From Amycolatopsis arida (GTDB lineage: Bacteria; Actinomycetota; Actinomycetes; Mycobacteriales; Pseudonocardiaceae), in the NCBI RefSeq assembly GCF_900115565.1, contig NZ_FOWW01000005.1:248001-312000 (forward strand): 64,000 nt of DNA, read 5' to 3'. Position numbers and translations under genes: made by a program. The notes under the pieces are model-generated. The model had not been told where the DNA came from and did no database searches. It saw only the letters and a list, made by a program, of their open reading frames with translations. Shown here piece after piece: positions 31,342-39,893 of this stretch (positions are counted from its first letter, which is position 1; each line of letters begins with the position of its first letter).

Positions 31342-32540
31342 CCGCCCCGGCGCGCGGCGGCGTCCGCGACTTCACCGCCCTTGGCTTCGACCCCGCCCCC
31401 GGTGAGCTGCCCGCCGTCCAGGCCAGCGCCGAGCAGTACCGGAAGGTCGGCACCCGGCTGGCCGCGGCGTTGCGGGCCATCGAGTCCATCATCGACCAGA
31501 CCGGCGTGTGGGAGGGCGAGGCCAGCGAGGCCTTCGCCCGCAGGGTCGGCGACCTTCCCGAGTACCTTGGCAAGGCCGCCGAGTCCATGAAGCAGGCCTC
31601 GACCGCGCTCGACGACTGGGCCGGCGCGCTCGGCGACCTGCAGCAGCGGGCCGTGGAGCTCGAGGCCAGGGCCCGCCAGGCCCGCGAGGCGGCGGAGGCG
31701 GCCAGGGCGAACCCCGCCTTCGACCTCACCGGGCAGACCTTCACCGACCCGGCGGCGCTCGAGGCCGCCAACCGCGCACTGGACCAGGCGGCCCGTCAGC
31801 TCACCGCGGCCATCGACCAGCTCGAGGCGGTCCTGGAGGCGGCCAGGCGCCTGCGGGAGCAACACCACGAGCTGGCCGCACGGATCGCCGAGCTGCTCGA
31901 CCGTGCGCGCGAGATCGCGCCCGACGAGCCGGGGATGCTGGCCAAGGGTCTGGAAGCGCTCGGCGACGCGGTCACCGAGCTGGCCAACGACACGCTCGAC
32001 CTCGCCAGGGACGCCCTGCGGACCGTCACCGACTTCATCGAGGACAACGCCAACCTCATCGCCAACGTCTCCGACGTGATCAGCGACCTCAGCACCATGA
32101 TCGGCGCCGTTGGGGACGTCCTGAACGTCGTCCCGGTGGTCGGGCAGGTCGCCGACCAGGCACTGAACGTCGTCTCGGGCACCCTCGGCGCGGTCGCCCT
32201 CACCGGGCACGTCGTGGCGAAGGCGGCTGGCGGCGACGTGCCCGACGAGACCATCGCGCTCGACGTGATCGGGCTGGTCACCACCCCCGTCCCCGGTGCC
32301 GGTCTCGGCATGCTGGCCGGGCAGGGCATCGGTGAGGCCGCGACCGGCGGCGAGGCTAGCACCATCTACGACAACCTCCGCCAGTACTGGGTGCCGCGGG
32401 ACCTCCGGCAGGGAGTGCAGGGGGCGGTCAGCCCGGCGTCGGTGGCCTTCGAGAACGCGATCCGGGACGGGATCGAGGAGGACAACGCCGGGCAGGCCGA
32501 GCGTGACCGCCGACGCGCCGAGGAACGGGTGTGGCAGTGA
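31338..32540 (+). CDS. WXG100/LXG-like putative type VII secretion substrate
   Basis: A 400-residue protein. Residues ~20-110 resemble a WXG100 helix pair with GVWEGEASEAFARRV at the turn. Long Ala/Glu/Arg coiled coil follows (residues ~110-210), then a hydrophobic, small-residue-rich segment (VVPVVGQVADQALNVVSGTL, GLVTTPVPGAGLGMLAG) that could insert in membrane, and a charged end. No toxin catalytic motif is seen. It could be a secreted structural or effector protein. Confidence 0.6.
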   Translation: MTAPARGGVRDFTALGFDPAPGELPAVQASAEQYRKVGTRLAAALRAIESIIDQTGVWEGEASEAFARRVGDLPEYLGKAAESMKQASTALDDWAGALGDLQQRAVELEARARQAREAAEAARANPAFDLTGQTFTDPAALEAANRALDQAARQLTAAIDQLEAVLEAARRLREQHHELAARIAELLDRAREIAPDEPGMLAKGLEALGDAVTELANDTLDLARDALRTVTDFIEDNANLIANVSDVISDLSTMIGAVGDVLNVVPVVGQVADQALNVVSGTLGAVALTGHVVAKAAGGDVPDETIALDVIGLVTTPVPGAGLGMLAGQGIGEAATGGEASTIYDNLRQYWVPRDLRQGVQGAVSPASVAFENAIRDGIEEDNAGQAERDRRRAEERVWQ

Positions 32541-33190
32541 GCAGCCCAGCGAGCACCGACCGGCCGACGGAGGGACCCGAGCTGCTCGTCGACGTCCCGC
32601 CCGGTTTCGTCGGCCTGCCGCTGCGCGGGTCGGCGGAGGACAACGCCGCGGCGATCGCCGGCCTCGCGAGCGACCTCGCCCCGCACGCCGGCGACCAGGC
32701 CGCGGAGCTCCCGCGACACCTCACCTGGCTCGCTCAGCTCCTCGCCGAGGGCTCGGTCCGGCTCTACGGCCGGTTCGCGGTGAGCGACACGAGCCTCGCC
32801 GAACTGGCGCTCGCGGTGGTGCCACTCCGGGCCGAGGACGACACCGGGCCGGCGGCGGTGCGCCGGAACCGGCACGCGGCGGTCGAGGAGCTCCGCCGGC
32901 ACTACCTCGAGCGACACCCCGGGGCGGACGCGCGGATCGTCCCGCTGGGCCTTGGCCCCGCCATGGTGGCGGTGACCGCCGGCGAGTACCGGCTGCCACC
33001 TCAGGCGACCCGGACCGGACAGGCCACCGTCCTCCCCCAGCTCAGGGCCGAGTTCCAGCTGCCGGTCCCGGCGGGGACCCACCTGATCGTGCTCGTGGTG
33101 ACCGGCCGGGACGAGGAGACCTGGCAGGCCGTGCTCACCGCGGCGATGCGGGTGGCGAACAGCATTCGCCTCGAGCCCGGGACCGAGTGA
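32537..33190 (+). CDS. Hypothetical protein of T7SS-like operon (possible EspG-like chaperone or effector partner)
   Basis: A 217-residue soluble protein, mixed alpha/beta, without known motif. LLVDVPPGFVGLPL opens it and AEFQLPVPAGTHLIVLVVTG near the end looks like a beta-sheet core. GTG 32537 overlaps the preceding stop as GTGA, the same coupling as its neighbours; GTG 32531 is also possible. Its size and position next to a WXG-like pair are similar to specificity chaperones of ESX systems, but I see no sequence proof. Confidence 0.6.
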   Translation: MSSPASTDRPTEGPELLVDVPPGFVGLPLRGSAEDNAAAIAGLASDLAPHAGDQAAELPRHLTWLAQLLAEGSVRLYGRFAVSDTSLAELALAVVPLRAEDDTGPAAVRRNRHAAVEELRRHYLERHPGADARIVPLGLGPAMVAVTAGEYRLPPQATRTGQATVLPQLRAEFQLPVPAGTHLIVLVVTGRDEETWQAVLTAAMRVANSIRLEPGTE

Positions 33191-33193
33191 GAA

Positions 33194-34159
33194 GTGCAGA
33201 CCCTGCTCCTCGGATTGGTCGCGGTGGTCGCCATCGCGGGCACGGCGACCGTGCTGCTGATCCAGGCCAGGGCGTTGCGGGAGAACGACGCCGACAGCCG
33301 GCGGGCCCACCTGGTCAGCGAGTGCTTCCTGCACCGGCAGGAGTCGGTGGTCGACCCGCGGCGATGGCCGGTGCCGGTGCCCGAGATCCGGCGGCTGGCG
33401 GCGCGCCGCGGCTACCAGGAGATGCCACCGCCCACCGCGGAGGTGCTCGCGTTCCGCTACCAGCCGACCGGCGACTCCGGACCGATTCCGCCGCCGGCGC
33501 CGGCGGCGGAACACCAGGCTCGCCGTGCCGAGCTGGCCGGCCAACTGTCCACACAGGACTTCGCCTGGGTGCGGCCGGCGGAGTTCGGCGGAACCCTCGA
33601 CGACGTCGCCGGACTGGCGGGCCGGCACGGCGCCCGGATCCTGCGGGTGCTCGGCGACCGGTTCGACCCGGTGCTCCTGCTGGGCCGGCGGCCGATCGGC
33701 TCGCTGCGCGAGGCCGTCCCACTTCCGGCGGCGGGCTCCCGGAGCTCCGCGGGGCACCACCGCGCGCGGATCGTGGCGCTGGTGGCTGGGGTCGTCATGG
33801 TGGCGGCGTTGATCGCGCTCTACGTCGCCACCCGGCGGGCGGTGGTGGGCTGGACGCTCGCGCTGGCCGTGCTGGCGCTGATGGCGGCGGTGGTCGTGCC
33901 GCTGGTGGCCGGTAGCCCGCGCCGGGCGCTGACCGAACGGATGACGCGGCTGGTCCAGGAGTTCGACGGCCGTGACGTCGTGACGATCGTGCTCCGTCAC
34001 GTCGGGGTCGACCGGCTCGTGTGCCTCGACGTGGCGGCCGAGCTCGGCTACGTCTACTCGACCTACCACAACTCCCTGCGCACCACGACGCGCTGGTACG
34101 AGGGGTGGATCGTCTTCGTCCGACACGACCGAGTGCGGGAGGCGGGAAGCGGATGGTGA
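33194..34159 (+). CDS. Membrane protein of T7SS-like operon
   Basis: A 321-residue protein: one N-terminal helix (LLLGLVAVVAIAGTATVLLI), a ~165-residue polar domain, then two helices (IVALVAGVVMVAALIALYVA and WTLALAVLALMAAVVVPLVA) and an ~80-residue C-terminal domain. The start GTG is four bases after the preceding stop and the end overlaps the next gene. I do not recognise the family. It might anchor the complex or guard the cell membrane. Confidence 0.65.
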   Translation: MQTLLLGLVAVVAIAGTATVLLIQARALRENDADSRRAHLVSECFLHRQESVVDPRRWPVPVPEIRRLAARRGYQEMPPPTAEVLAFRYQPTGDSGPIPPPAPAAEHQARRAELAGQLSTQDFAWVRPAEFGGTLDDVAGLAGRHGARILRVLGDRFDPVLLLGRRPIGSLREAVPLPAAGSRSSAGHHRARIVALVAGVVMVAALIALYVATRRAVVGWTLALAVLALMAAVVVPLVAGSPRRALTERMTRLVQEFDGRDVVTIVLRHVGVDRLVCLDVAAELGYVYSTYHNSLRTTTRWYEGWIVFVRHDRVREAGSGW

Positions 34160-34632
34160 GTCCCAGCAACGCCGAGCTCATCGAGGAGATGCGCTGGCAG
34201 GTACGGAAGATCCGGGACCGGCAGGCGGAGAACGACGCCCTGCTGGGCAAGCTCGACACGATGCGGTCGCGACTCACCGCGCTGGAGGTCAGGGTGTCCT
34301 CGCCGGACGGCACGGTGACGGTGGTGGCCGGCGCGGGAGGGATCGTGCGCGGCGTCGAGCTGGCCGACACCGCGGTGCGCGGCACCGCGAGCGCCCTCGC
34401 CGCCACGCTCAACGCGACGATCCGGCAGGCCGTCCGCGAGGCGACCGAGCGACAGCTCGAGCTCGTCCGCGGCAGCGTCGGCGCCGACGTCGATCCGGAG
34501 CGTGTCCTGGGACCGCGGGCCAAGCTCACCGGTTACGGGCTGGCCGATCCCGAACCCGAGCCGGCACCGGCGCCCGCGCCCACCGAGGAGGACGAGGAGC
34601 CCCGGAGCATCTTCGAGCCCCGCCGGTGGTGA
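34153..34632 (+). CDS. YbaB/EbfC-like protein
   Basis: A 159-residue protein. An N-terminal coiled coil (MRWQVRKIRDRQAENDALLG) leads into VRVSSPDGTVTVVAGAGGIV, which is the beta-strand signature of the YbaB/EbfC nucleoid-associated fold; the actinobacterial relatives are common beside ESX genes. The C-terminus is Pro/Glu-rich and acidic. ATG 34153 overlaps the preceding gene. Its TGA touches the stop codon of the convergent xth gene with zero spacing. Confidence 0.75.
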   Translation: MVSPSNAELIEEMRWQVRKIRDRQAENDALLGKLDTMRSRLTALEVRVSSPDGTVTVVAGAGGIVRGVELADTAVRGTASALAATLNATIRQAVREATERQLELVRGSVGADVDPERVLGPRAKLTGYGLADPEPEPAPAPAPTEEDEEPRSIFEPRRW

Positions 34633-35439
34633 TCAGGGTGGCGGCCAGTCGAAGGTGGCGGTGACCGGGGCGTGGTCGGACCAGCGCTGGTCGTAGCTCG
34701 GGGCGCGCTCGACGCGCATCTCCACGACCCGGTCGGCCAGCCCGGGTGTCGCGACGTGGTAGTCGATCCGCCAGCCCGCGTCGTTGTCGAAAGCCTTGCC
34801 ACGGTAGGACCACCACGTGTACGGGCCGGGGCCGTGCGGGTCGAGCCGGCGCTGCACGTCGACGTACCCGGCCTCCCCGAACACCCGGCCCAGCCACTCG
34901 CGCTCCTCGGGAAGGAAGCCGGAGTTGTTCCGGTTGCCGCGCCAGTTCTTCAGGTCGACCTCGGCGTGCGCGATGTTCCAGTCACCGAGCACCAGCACCT
35001 CGCGCCCGGACGCCTCGGCCTTGCCGCGCAGCTCCACCAGGTACGGCAGGAACGCCGCCATGAAGCGTTCCTTCTCCTCCTGCCGCGAGGTGCCGACGTC
35101 GCCGCTGGGCAGGTAGACGCTGGCCACCACCAGGCCGGGCAGGTGCATCTCGACGTAGCGGCCGCTGTCCTCGAACTCGGCCTCGCCGAAGCCGACGCGC
35201 ACCGACTCGGGCTCGGTCCGGCTGAACAGGCACACCCCGTTGCGACCCTTGGTGGCGCAGACCGCGTGCGCGGTGTGCCAGCCGGCCGGCTCGCGCAGCA
35301 GGGCCGGGAGCTGCTCTGGCGCGCAGCGCACCTCCTGGCAGGCGACCACCTGCGCGTCGGTGGCGCCCAGCCACTCCACGAACCCCTTCTTGGCGGCGGC
35401 CCGCAGGCCGTTGACGTTCACGGTCGACACGGTCAGCAC
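34633..35439 (-). CDS. xth: Exodeoxyribonuclease III
   Basis: A 268-residue AP endonuclease/3'-phosphodiesterase for base-excision repair. NVNGLRAAAKKGFVEWL, ACQEVRC (metal-binding Glu), VLVLGDWNIAHAEVDL (catalytic Asp/Asn), WRIDYHVATPGL and the terminal SDHAPV (catalytic His) are all present. The GTG has no Shine-Dalgarno; TAGCGT lies eight bases upstream. It is divergent, 44 bp apart, from the metallo-beta-lactamase fold gene. Confidence 0.95.
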   Translation of the reverse strand: MLTVSTVNVNGLRAAAKKGFVEWLGATDAQVVACQEVRCAPEQLPALLREPAGWHTAHAVCATKGRNGVCLFSRTEPESVRVGFGEAEFEDSGRYVEMHLPGLVVASVYLPSGDVGTSRQEEKERFMAAFLPYLVELRGKAEASGREVLVLGDWNIAHAEVDLKNWRGNRNNSGFLPEEREWLGRVFGEAGYVDVQRRLDPHGPGPYTWWSYRGKAFDNDAGWRIDYHVATPGLADRVVEMRVERAPSYDQRWSDHAPVTATFDWPPP

Positions 35440-35447
35440 GGCCGACC

Positions 35448-35477
35448 ACGCTACCGCCGGGCGCCCTCCGGCAGACT
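35448..35477. promoter_or_regulatory. Back-to-back leaderless promoters of xth and MBL-fold gene
   Basis: TAGCGT (minus strand, 35448-35453) serves xth and CAGACT (plus strand, 35472-35477) the other gene, eight and six bases from the start codons. The two -35 regions must overlap within or across the opposite coding start, so the two promoters may compete. Confidence 0.5.
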
Positions 35478-35483
35478 GGCCGG

Positions 35484-36206
35484 GTGAGTCGGCTGCACGT
35501 CCTCGGCAGCTGCGGCGCGTGGCCCGAGCCGGGCCGGGCCTGCAGCGGGTTCCTGCTCGACCACGCCGGGGTGCGGATCGTGCTCGATCTCGGCTACGGC
35601 ACGGTCTCCCGGCTGCTCCAGCTCTGCCCGGACGGGATGGTGGACGCGGTGGTGGTCACCCACGCCCACCCGGACCACTGCGCCGACCTCACCGCGCTGG
35701 GCAGGGCGTGGCACTTCGCCGAGCCGCGCCGGACGCCGCTGCCGCTGTTCTGCCCGCCGGAGGTGCTGGCATGGCTGGAGCCCCGACCGGACCCGCACAC
35801 GGTGTTCGCCGTCCACGACCTGGCCGAGCCGGCGCGGGTCGGCCCGGTCGAGCTGAGCGGGGTCCCGTTGCCGCACCACGTGCCGAACCTGGGTGTGCGG
35901 CTGGCCGCGCCTGGGCTCACCGTGGCTTACACGGGGGACACCGGGCCGGCGCCGGAGCTGGCCGAGCTGGGGCGGGACGCGGACCTCTTCGTCGTGGAGG
36001 CCACGCTGCAGGGCCCGCGGACGGACCGGTACCTGCTCACCGCCGGCGAGGCCGGCCGGTGGGCGGCGCGGGCGGGGGCCCGGCGCCTGCTGCCCACCCA
36101 CTTCTGGCCGGGCAGCGACCGTTCGTTCTCCGTGCGTGCGGCGGCCGCGGCGTTCCCGGGCGAGGTGCTGGCCGCGGCCGACGGCATGGTCGTCGACCTG
36201 CCCTGA
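35484..36206 (+). CDS. Metallo-beta-lactamase-fold hydrolase
   Basis: A 240-residue enzyme. THAHPDHCADL is the HxHxDH zinc motif, LPHHVPNLGVR supplies the next histidine, YTGDTGPAPELAEL the bridging Asp, and PTHFWPGSD the last His. It resembles RNase Z-like/phosphodiesterase members of actinobacteria; the substrate is unknown. GTG 35484 is placed by the leaderless promoter. Followed by a short gap and a convergent gene. Confidence 0.85.
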   Translation: MSRLHVLGSCGAWPEPGRACSGFLLDHAGVRIVLDLGYGTVSRLLQLCPDGMVDAVVVTHAHPDHCADLTALGRAWHFAEPRRTPLPLFCPPEVLAWLEPRPDPHTVFAVHDLAEPARVGPVELSGVPLPHHVPNLGVRLAAPGLTVAYTGDTGPAPELAELGRDADLFVVEATLQGPRTDRYLLTAGEAGRWAARAGARRLLPTHFWPGSDRSFSVRAAAAAFPGEVLAAADGMVVDLP

Positions 36207-36268
36207 GTCGTGGGCGCGGGCGGGTGGCCCGTTCGACCGCGACGGCGCCCGTCGGTGGGTGCCCCCGG

Positions 36269-36607
36269 TCAACCGCACCGAGTGCCGTCGAGCGGGCGCA
36301 GGTACTCGTCGGCCGCCCAGCGGTTCTCGGCGAGCTTGCGGAACCCGTTCTCCACCACCGGCTCGGCGTCGGCCTGCGCGTGCTGCTTGTACTTGCCGAC
36401 GATCTCCGCGCCGAGGTGTGGCTCCGCCCGCACGTTGAGGATGTCGGCGGTGACCGCGACCCGGCAGCCGCTGGGGCCACCGGGATTGGCGCCGCCGCCC
36501 TCGGCGCCCTCGGAGCTGCGCCGGTCGGCGCCCATCGCGTAGATCAGCACGACGGCGGCGACCAGTGCGACGACGATGATGACCCGCTTCGGTATGCCGA
36601 GTGACAC
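36269..36607 (-). CDS. Membrane-anchored SH3-domain protein
   Basis: A 112-residue protein with an N-terminal helix (IIVVALVAAVVLIYAMG) that anchors it outside the membrane, a Gly/Ser/Asn linker, and a bacterial SH3 domain (VTADILNVRAEPHLGAEIVG). Such domains bind peptidoglycan or choline-like ligands. GAGGAG precedes the GTG. Two cysteines (CRVAV and near the C-terminus) may pair outside the cell. No neighbour clarifies its job. Confidence 0.8.
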   Translation of the reverse strand: MSLGIPKRVIIVVALVAAVVLIYAMGADRRSSEGAEGGGANPGGPSGCRVAVTADILNVRAEPHLGAEIVGKYKQHAQADAEPVVENGFRKLAENRWAADEYLRPLDGTRCG

Positions 36608-36721
36608 TCGTACTCCTCACGGCCAGGAGGGCGTCCCGACCAGGGTAGAGCCGCGACGGGCGCCCTCCCCAGACCCGCGCGCCCGAACCACCCGGCAGCG
36701 CCAACAGGGCTCCGGCGGCGG

Positions 36722-37138
36722 CTACTCTCCGTCGCCCGGCGCGGTGCAGCGGATCCCCGCGAGCGCGGCCGCCTCGGCCAGCCGGCGGTCGTACGTCACC
36801 ATGACCTCGACATCGAGCAGGACCGCCGACGCCAGGTGAATGGCGTCCAGGGAACGGAGCGCGTTCGGCGGCAGCCGCCGGCTCAGGCTGATGACCTCGC
36901 GGTCCATTCGATGCTCGGCGATTCCGGCTAGCGCGGCGCTGACTTCGTCCGCGACATCTCCATAGGACGCGTCGTACCGACTCCGGACAGCCCTGCCGAC
37001 CTCGACCCATGCCAGAGTCGACGAAGCCAGGAGCACATGCCTGTCCGCGTACTCCTCGAGAGCATCCTCGAGATCAGTCGATTCCCGCTCGACGATGACC
37101 CGCTTGATGAGGGCACTGGTGTCGACATAGACACGCAT
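36722..37138 (-). CDS. vapC: VapC PIN-domain toxin
   Basis: A 138-residue PIN endoribonuclease. The four acidic residues of the active site are seen: Asp6 (VYVDTSAL), Glu46 (WVEVGRA), Asp98 (SLDAIHLA) and Asp117 (VTYDRRL). The ATG shares its A with the vapB stop (TGATG), the usual toxin-after-antitoxin order. Free toxin would cut specific tRNA or rRNA; the target is unknown. Confidence 0.92.
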   Translation of the reverse strand: MRVYVDTSALIKRVIVERESTDLEDALEEYADRHVLLASSTLAWVEVGRAVRSRYDASYGDVADEVSAALAGIAEHRMDREVISLSRRLPPNALRSLDAIHLASAVLLDVEVMVTYDRRLAEAAALAGIRCTAPGDGE

Positions 37139-37410
37139 CAGAAACGTTCCTGGCGGTCCAGAATGTCGAGACTGCTCTCGCCAGGCTCCAATCGGCGCCG
37201 CGGGTGCGCACGACGATACGGAATGCGGGGCGGGCTTACTTTCCCGGTGAGGAACAGCGGGTCCGTCATCGGTGCTTGCTGCTCCGGCACGAGCCCAAGG
37301 TGTCGGTTCACCGCTTCGCGCAGGATGTCCTGCTGGGACCGGCCGGTGCGCCGCGCCTCCGCTCGCAGGGCTGCCTCGGCTTCCGGGCTCAGTCGAAGAT
37401 TCATCGCCAC
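37138..37410 (-). CDS. vapB: VapB-like ribbon-helix-helix antitoxin
   Basis: A 90-residue protein. NLRLSPEAEAALRAEARRTG then SQQDILREAVNRHL is the ribbon-helix-helix DNA-binding and dimer domain; the C-terminal ~45 residues (from TDPLFLTGKV) should wrap around VapC. The start is GTG 37410 or ATG 37404 (both in frame, no strong ribosome site). A perfect inverted repeat lies 10 bp upstream and is the probable autoregulation site. Confidence 0.85.
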   Translation of the reverse strand: MAMNLRLSPEAEAALRAEARRTGRSQQDILREAVNRHLGLVPEQQAPMTDPLFLTGKVSPPRIPYRRAHPRRRLEPGESSLDILDRQERF

Positions 37411-37419
37411 GGTTCAGAC

Positions 37420-37437
37420 GGTACCGAAAGCGGTACC
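37420..37437. promoter_or_regulatory. Candidate VapBC operator
   Basis: GGTACCG-AAAG-CGGTACC, perfect seven-base arms with a four-base centre; each arm itself contains palindromic GGTACC. It lies directly upstream of the vapB start, where RHH antitoxin-toxin complexes normally bind. Confidence 0.6.
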
Positions 37438-37470
37438 CAATTGGCACCAGCAGCAAGTCAGGGCCACACA

Positions 37471-37502
37471 CGGCGGGGCGCCCCCGTGGGGACGCCCCGC
37501 CG
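37471..37502. terminator. icd terminator-like hairpin
   Basis: CGGCGGGGCG and its complement pair around a 12-base centre that itself can fold (CCCC/GGGG). It starts 14 bp after the icd stop codon, on the side toward vapB. Confidence 0.6.
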
Positions 37503-37516
37503 ATCGCCGAGCTCCG

Positions 37517-38740
37517 TCAGCCCTGGGCGATCTTCTTCTGCAGGTTCTCGTCCAGGGTGGCGAGGAACTCCTCGGTCGTCAGGTACGGCTGGTCCTTGCC
37601 GATGAGCAGCGCGAGGTCCTTGGTCATCCTGCCGCTCTCGACGGTCTCGACCACCACCTGCTCCAGCTTGTTCGCGAAGCCGATCAGCTCCGAGTTGCCG
37701 TCCAGCTTGCCGCGGTGCTCGAGCCCCCGGGTCCAGGCGAAGATCGAGGCGATCGGATTGGTCGAGGTCGGCTTGCCCTGCTGGTGCTGCCGGTAGTGCC
37801 GGGTCACCGTGCCGTGCGCCGCCTCGGCCTCGACGGTCCGCCCGTCCGGCGTGCGCAGCACCGACGTCATCAGGCCGAGCGAGCCGAAGCCCTGCGCCAC
37901 CGTGTCGGACTGCACGTCACCGTCGTAGTTCTTGCACGCCCAGACGTAGCCGCCCTCCCACTTCAGCGACGCGGCCACCATGTCGTCGATCAGCCGGTGC
38001 TCGTAGGTCAGCCCCTTGGCGTCGAAGTCCGCCTTGAACTCGTTGTCGAAGATCTCCTGGAACACGTCCTTGAACATGCCGTCGTAGGCCTTGAGGATCG
38101 TGTTCTTCGTCGACATGTAGACCGGCATCCCGCGGTCGAGGCCGTACTGCAGCGAGGCCCGCGCGAAGTCCTCGATTGACCGCCGGTAGTTGTACATGCC
38201 CATGGCGACGCCGCCGCCCTCGGGGAACTTCGCCACCTCGAGCTCGATCGGCTCGGAGCCGTCCTCCGGCGTGTAGCTGATGGTCACCGTGCCGGGGCCG
38301 GGCACCTTGAAGTCGGTGGCCTTGTACTGGTCACCGTGCGCGTGGCGGCCGATGATGATCGGCTTGGTCCAGCCGGGCACCAGCCGCGGGATGTTGGAGA
38401 TGATGATCGGCTCGCGGAAGACGACCCCGCCGAGGATGTTCCGGATGGTGCCGTTCGGGCTGCGCCACATCTTCTTCAGGCCGAACTCCTCGACCCGCGC
38501 CTCGTCCGGGGTGATCGTGGCGCACTTCACCCCGACCCCGTGCTTCTTGATCGCGTTCGCGGCGTCGACCGTGATCTGGTCGTCGGTGCGGTCCCGCTCC
38601 TCGATGCCCAGGTCGTAGTACTCGAGATTGATGTCCAGGTACGGATGGACCAGCTTCTCCTTGATGAACTGCCAGATGATGCGGGTCATCTCATCGCCGT
38701 CGAGCTCGACGACGGTGCCCTGGACCTTGATCTTGGCCAT
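37517..38740 (-). CDS. icd: NADP-dependent isocitrate dehydrogenase
   Basis: A 407-residue TCA-cycle enzyme converting isocitrate to 2-oxoglutarate with NADPH production. It belongs to the homodimeric eukaryote-like type: [19 protein letters not shown] start, [20 protein letters not shown] substrate loop, [20 protein letters not shown] metal site and [16 protein letters not shown] site. Full length. GAGAGGAG lies before the ATG. Single gene with its own ~215-bp upstream region and a hairpin downstream. Confidence 0.97.
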   Translation of the reverse strand: MAKIKVQGTVVELDGDEMTRIIWQFIKEKLVHPYLDINLEYYDLGIEERDRTDDQITVDAANAIKKHGVGVKCATITPDEARVEEFGLKKMWRSPNGTIRNILGGVVFREPIIISNIPRLVPGWTKPIIIGRHAHGDQYKATDFKVPGPGTVTISYTPEDGSEPIELEVAKFPEGGGVAMGMYNYRRSIEDFARASLQYGLDRGMPVYMSTKNTILKAYDGMFKDVFQEIFDNEFKADFDAKGLTYEHRLIDDMVAASLKWEGGYVWACKNYDGDVQSDTVAQGFGSLGLMTSVLRTPDGRTVEAEAAHGTVTRHYRQHQQGKPTSTNPIASIFAWTRGLEHRGKLDGNSELIGFANKLEQVVVETVESGRMTKDLALLIGKDQPYLTTEEFLATLDENLQKKIAQG

Positions 38741-38957
38741 GAGCAGCGGTGCTCCTCTCTGCGCGATGGTCGGACCCGGGTTGCAGGCCCTCCGCGGGAT
38801 CTCTCACGTCTCGTCGTAGCGGTACAAGCGTACTGGTAAAAACTCGGGCCGCCCGCGCCGCACCCTGGTTACCCAGCGGTAATGACCGTCTGCCACCCCG
38901 CTCCCCGGCAATGTACGTCGGGCCGGCCGCCCGTTGTCCAGCCTACGGAGCCTTGGT

Positions 38958-39599
38958 CTAGACCACGGCGAGCCACACGATGTCGGGGTCGCCGCGCGGC
39001 ACCGGCACCTCCAGCACCCGCACGTCACGGAACCGGGCCCGCAGCCGCCGGGTGAACTCCGGGCTCCGCCCGGCGCCCCACACGGCCAGCACGCCGCCGG
39101 GACGCAGCATCCCGGCGAGCCGGTCGACACCAGCGGGCCCGTACAGCGACGCGTTGCCCTCGCTCACCGTCCAGTCCGGCCCGTTGTCGATGTCCAGGCA
39201 CACCGCCGCGAACCGCTCCCCTTCGGCGGCCCACCGCAGCAGGTCGTCCTCGACCAGCCGCACCCTCGGGTCGGCGAGCGCGTCGCCGTGCCCGTCCCGC
39301 AGCGGGCCGGTCCGGTTCCACGCCACGATCGCCGGCTCCCGCTCCACCACCACGACCTCGCGCACCGCGGGGTGATCCAGCGCGGCGCGCACCGAGAACC
39401 CGACACCGAGCCCGCCGATCAGCACCCGCGCCGGTGCCGGCGCCAGTTCCAGCGCACTGGTCACCAGCAACCGCTCGGACTCGCCGTTCCTGGTGTCCAT
39501 CAGGAACATCCCGTTGGCGATCACCTCGAGGGCCGGGCCGTCGCGGCGCAGCACCAACTCGCCGCACACCCCGTCGACCCTGTCGAGCACCTCGACCAC
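38958..39599 (-). CDS. Spermidine-synthase-like methyltransferase-fold protein
   Basis: A 213-residue protein with the class I SAM fold. LLVTSALELAPAPARVLIGG and then GLGVGFSV are the nucleotide loop, VVVVEREPAIVAWNR the acidic end of strand 2, and FAAVCLDIDNGPDWTV resembles the spermidine synthase active region. True polyamine synthases are longer, so it may act on another substrate. The GTG has TAGAGT seven bases upstream and no ribosome site. Divergent from the DUF1918 gene. Confidence 0.78.
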   Translation of the reverse strand: MVEVLDRVDGVCGELVLRRDGPALEVIANGMFLMDTRNGESERLLVTSALELAPAPARVLIGGLGVGFSVRAALDHPAVREVVVVEREPAIVAWNRTGPLRDGHGDALADPRVRLVEDDLLRWAAEGERFAAVCLDIDNGPDWTVSEGNASLYGPAGVDRLAGMLRPGGVLAVWGAGRSPEFTRRLRARFRDVRVLEVPVPRGDPDIVWLAVV

Positions 39600-39704
39600 G
39601 TGGCCAACTCTATGCGCCCGATAATTCGCCCCGAACGGACGAGTCCACCACTCGACGCCCGTCGCACACCGCTCCTAACCTTGATGTCGCGGAGGTGATG
39701 CAGC

Positions 39705-39893
39705 ATGCGCGCACGAGTGGGAGACGAGATCCTCGTTCACGGTCGCATCGTCGGCTCCGGCGAGCAGCGCGGGGAGATCATCGAGGTCCGCGGGGACGAC
39801 GGCCAGCCGCCGTACCTGGTCCGGTTCAGCGACGGCCACGAGGGACTGGTCGTGCCGGGGTCGGACTGCGAGATCCTCACCCAGCACGCCTGA
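39705..39893 (+). CDS. DUF1918 small protein
   Basis: A 62-residue protein of the actinobacterial DUF1918 family: VGDEILVHGRIVG opens it and PYLVRFSDGHEGLVVPGSDC closes it, a small beta-barrel typical for stand-alone copies. Function is unknown. GGAGGTGA precedes the ATG with good spacing. Downstream is a half copy of the palindromic repeat. Confidence 0.88.
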   Translation: MRARVGDEILVHGRIVGSGEQRGEIIEVRGDDGQPPYLVRFSDGHEGLVVPGSDCEILTQHA

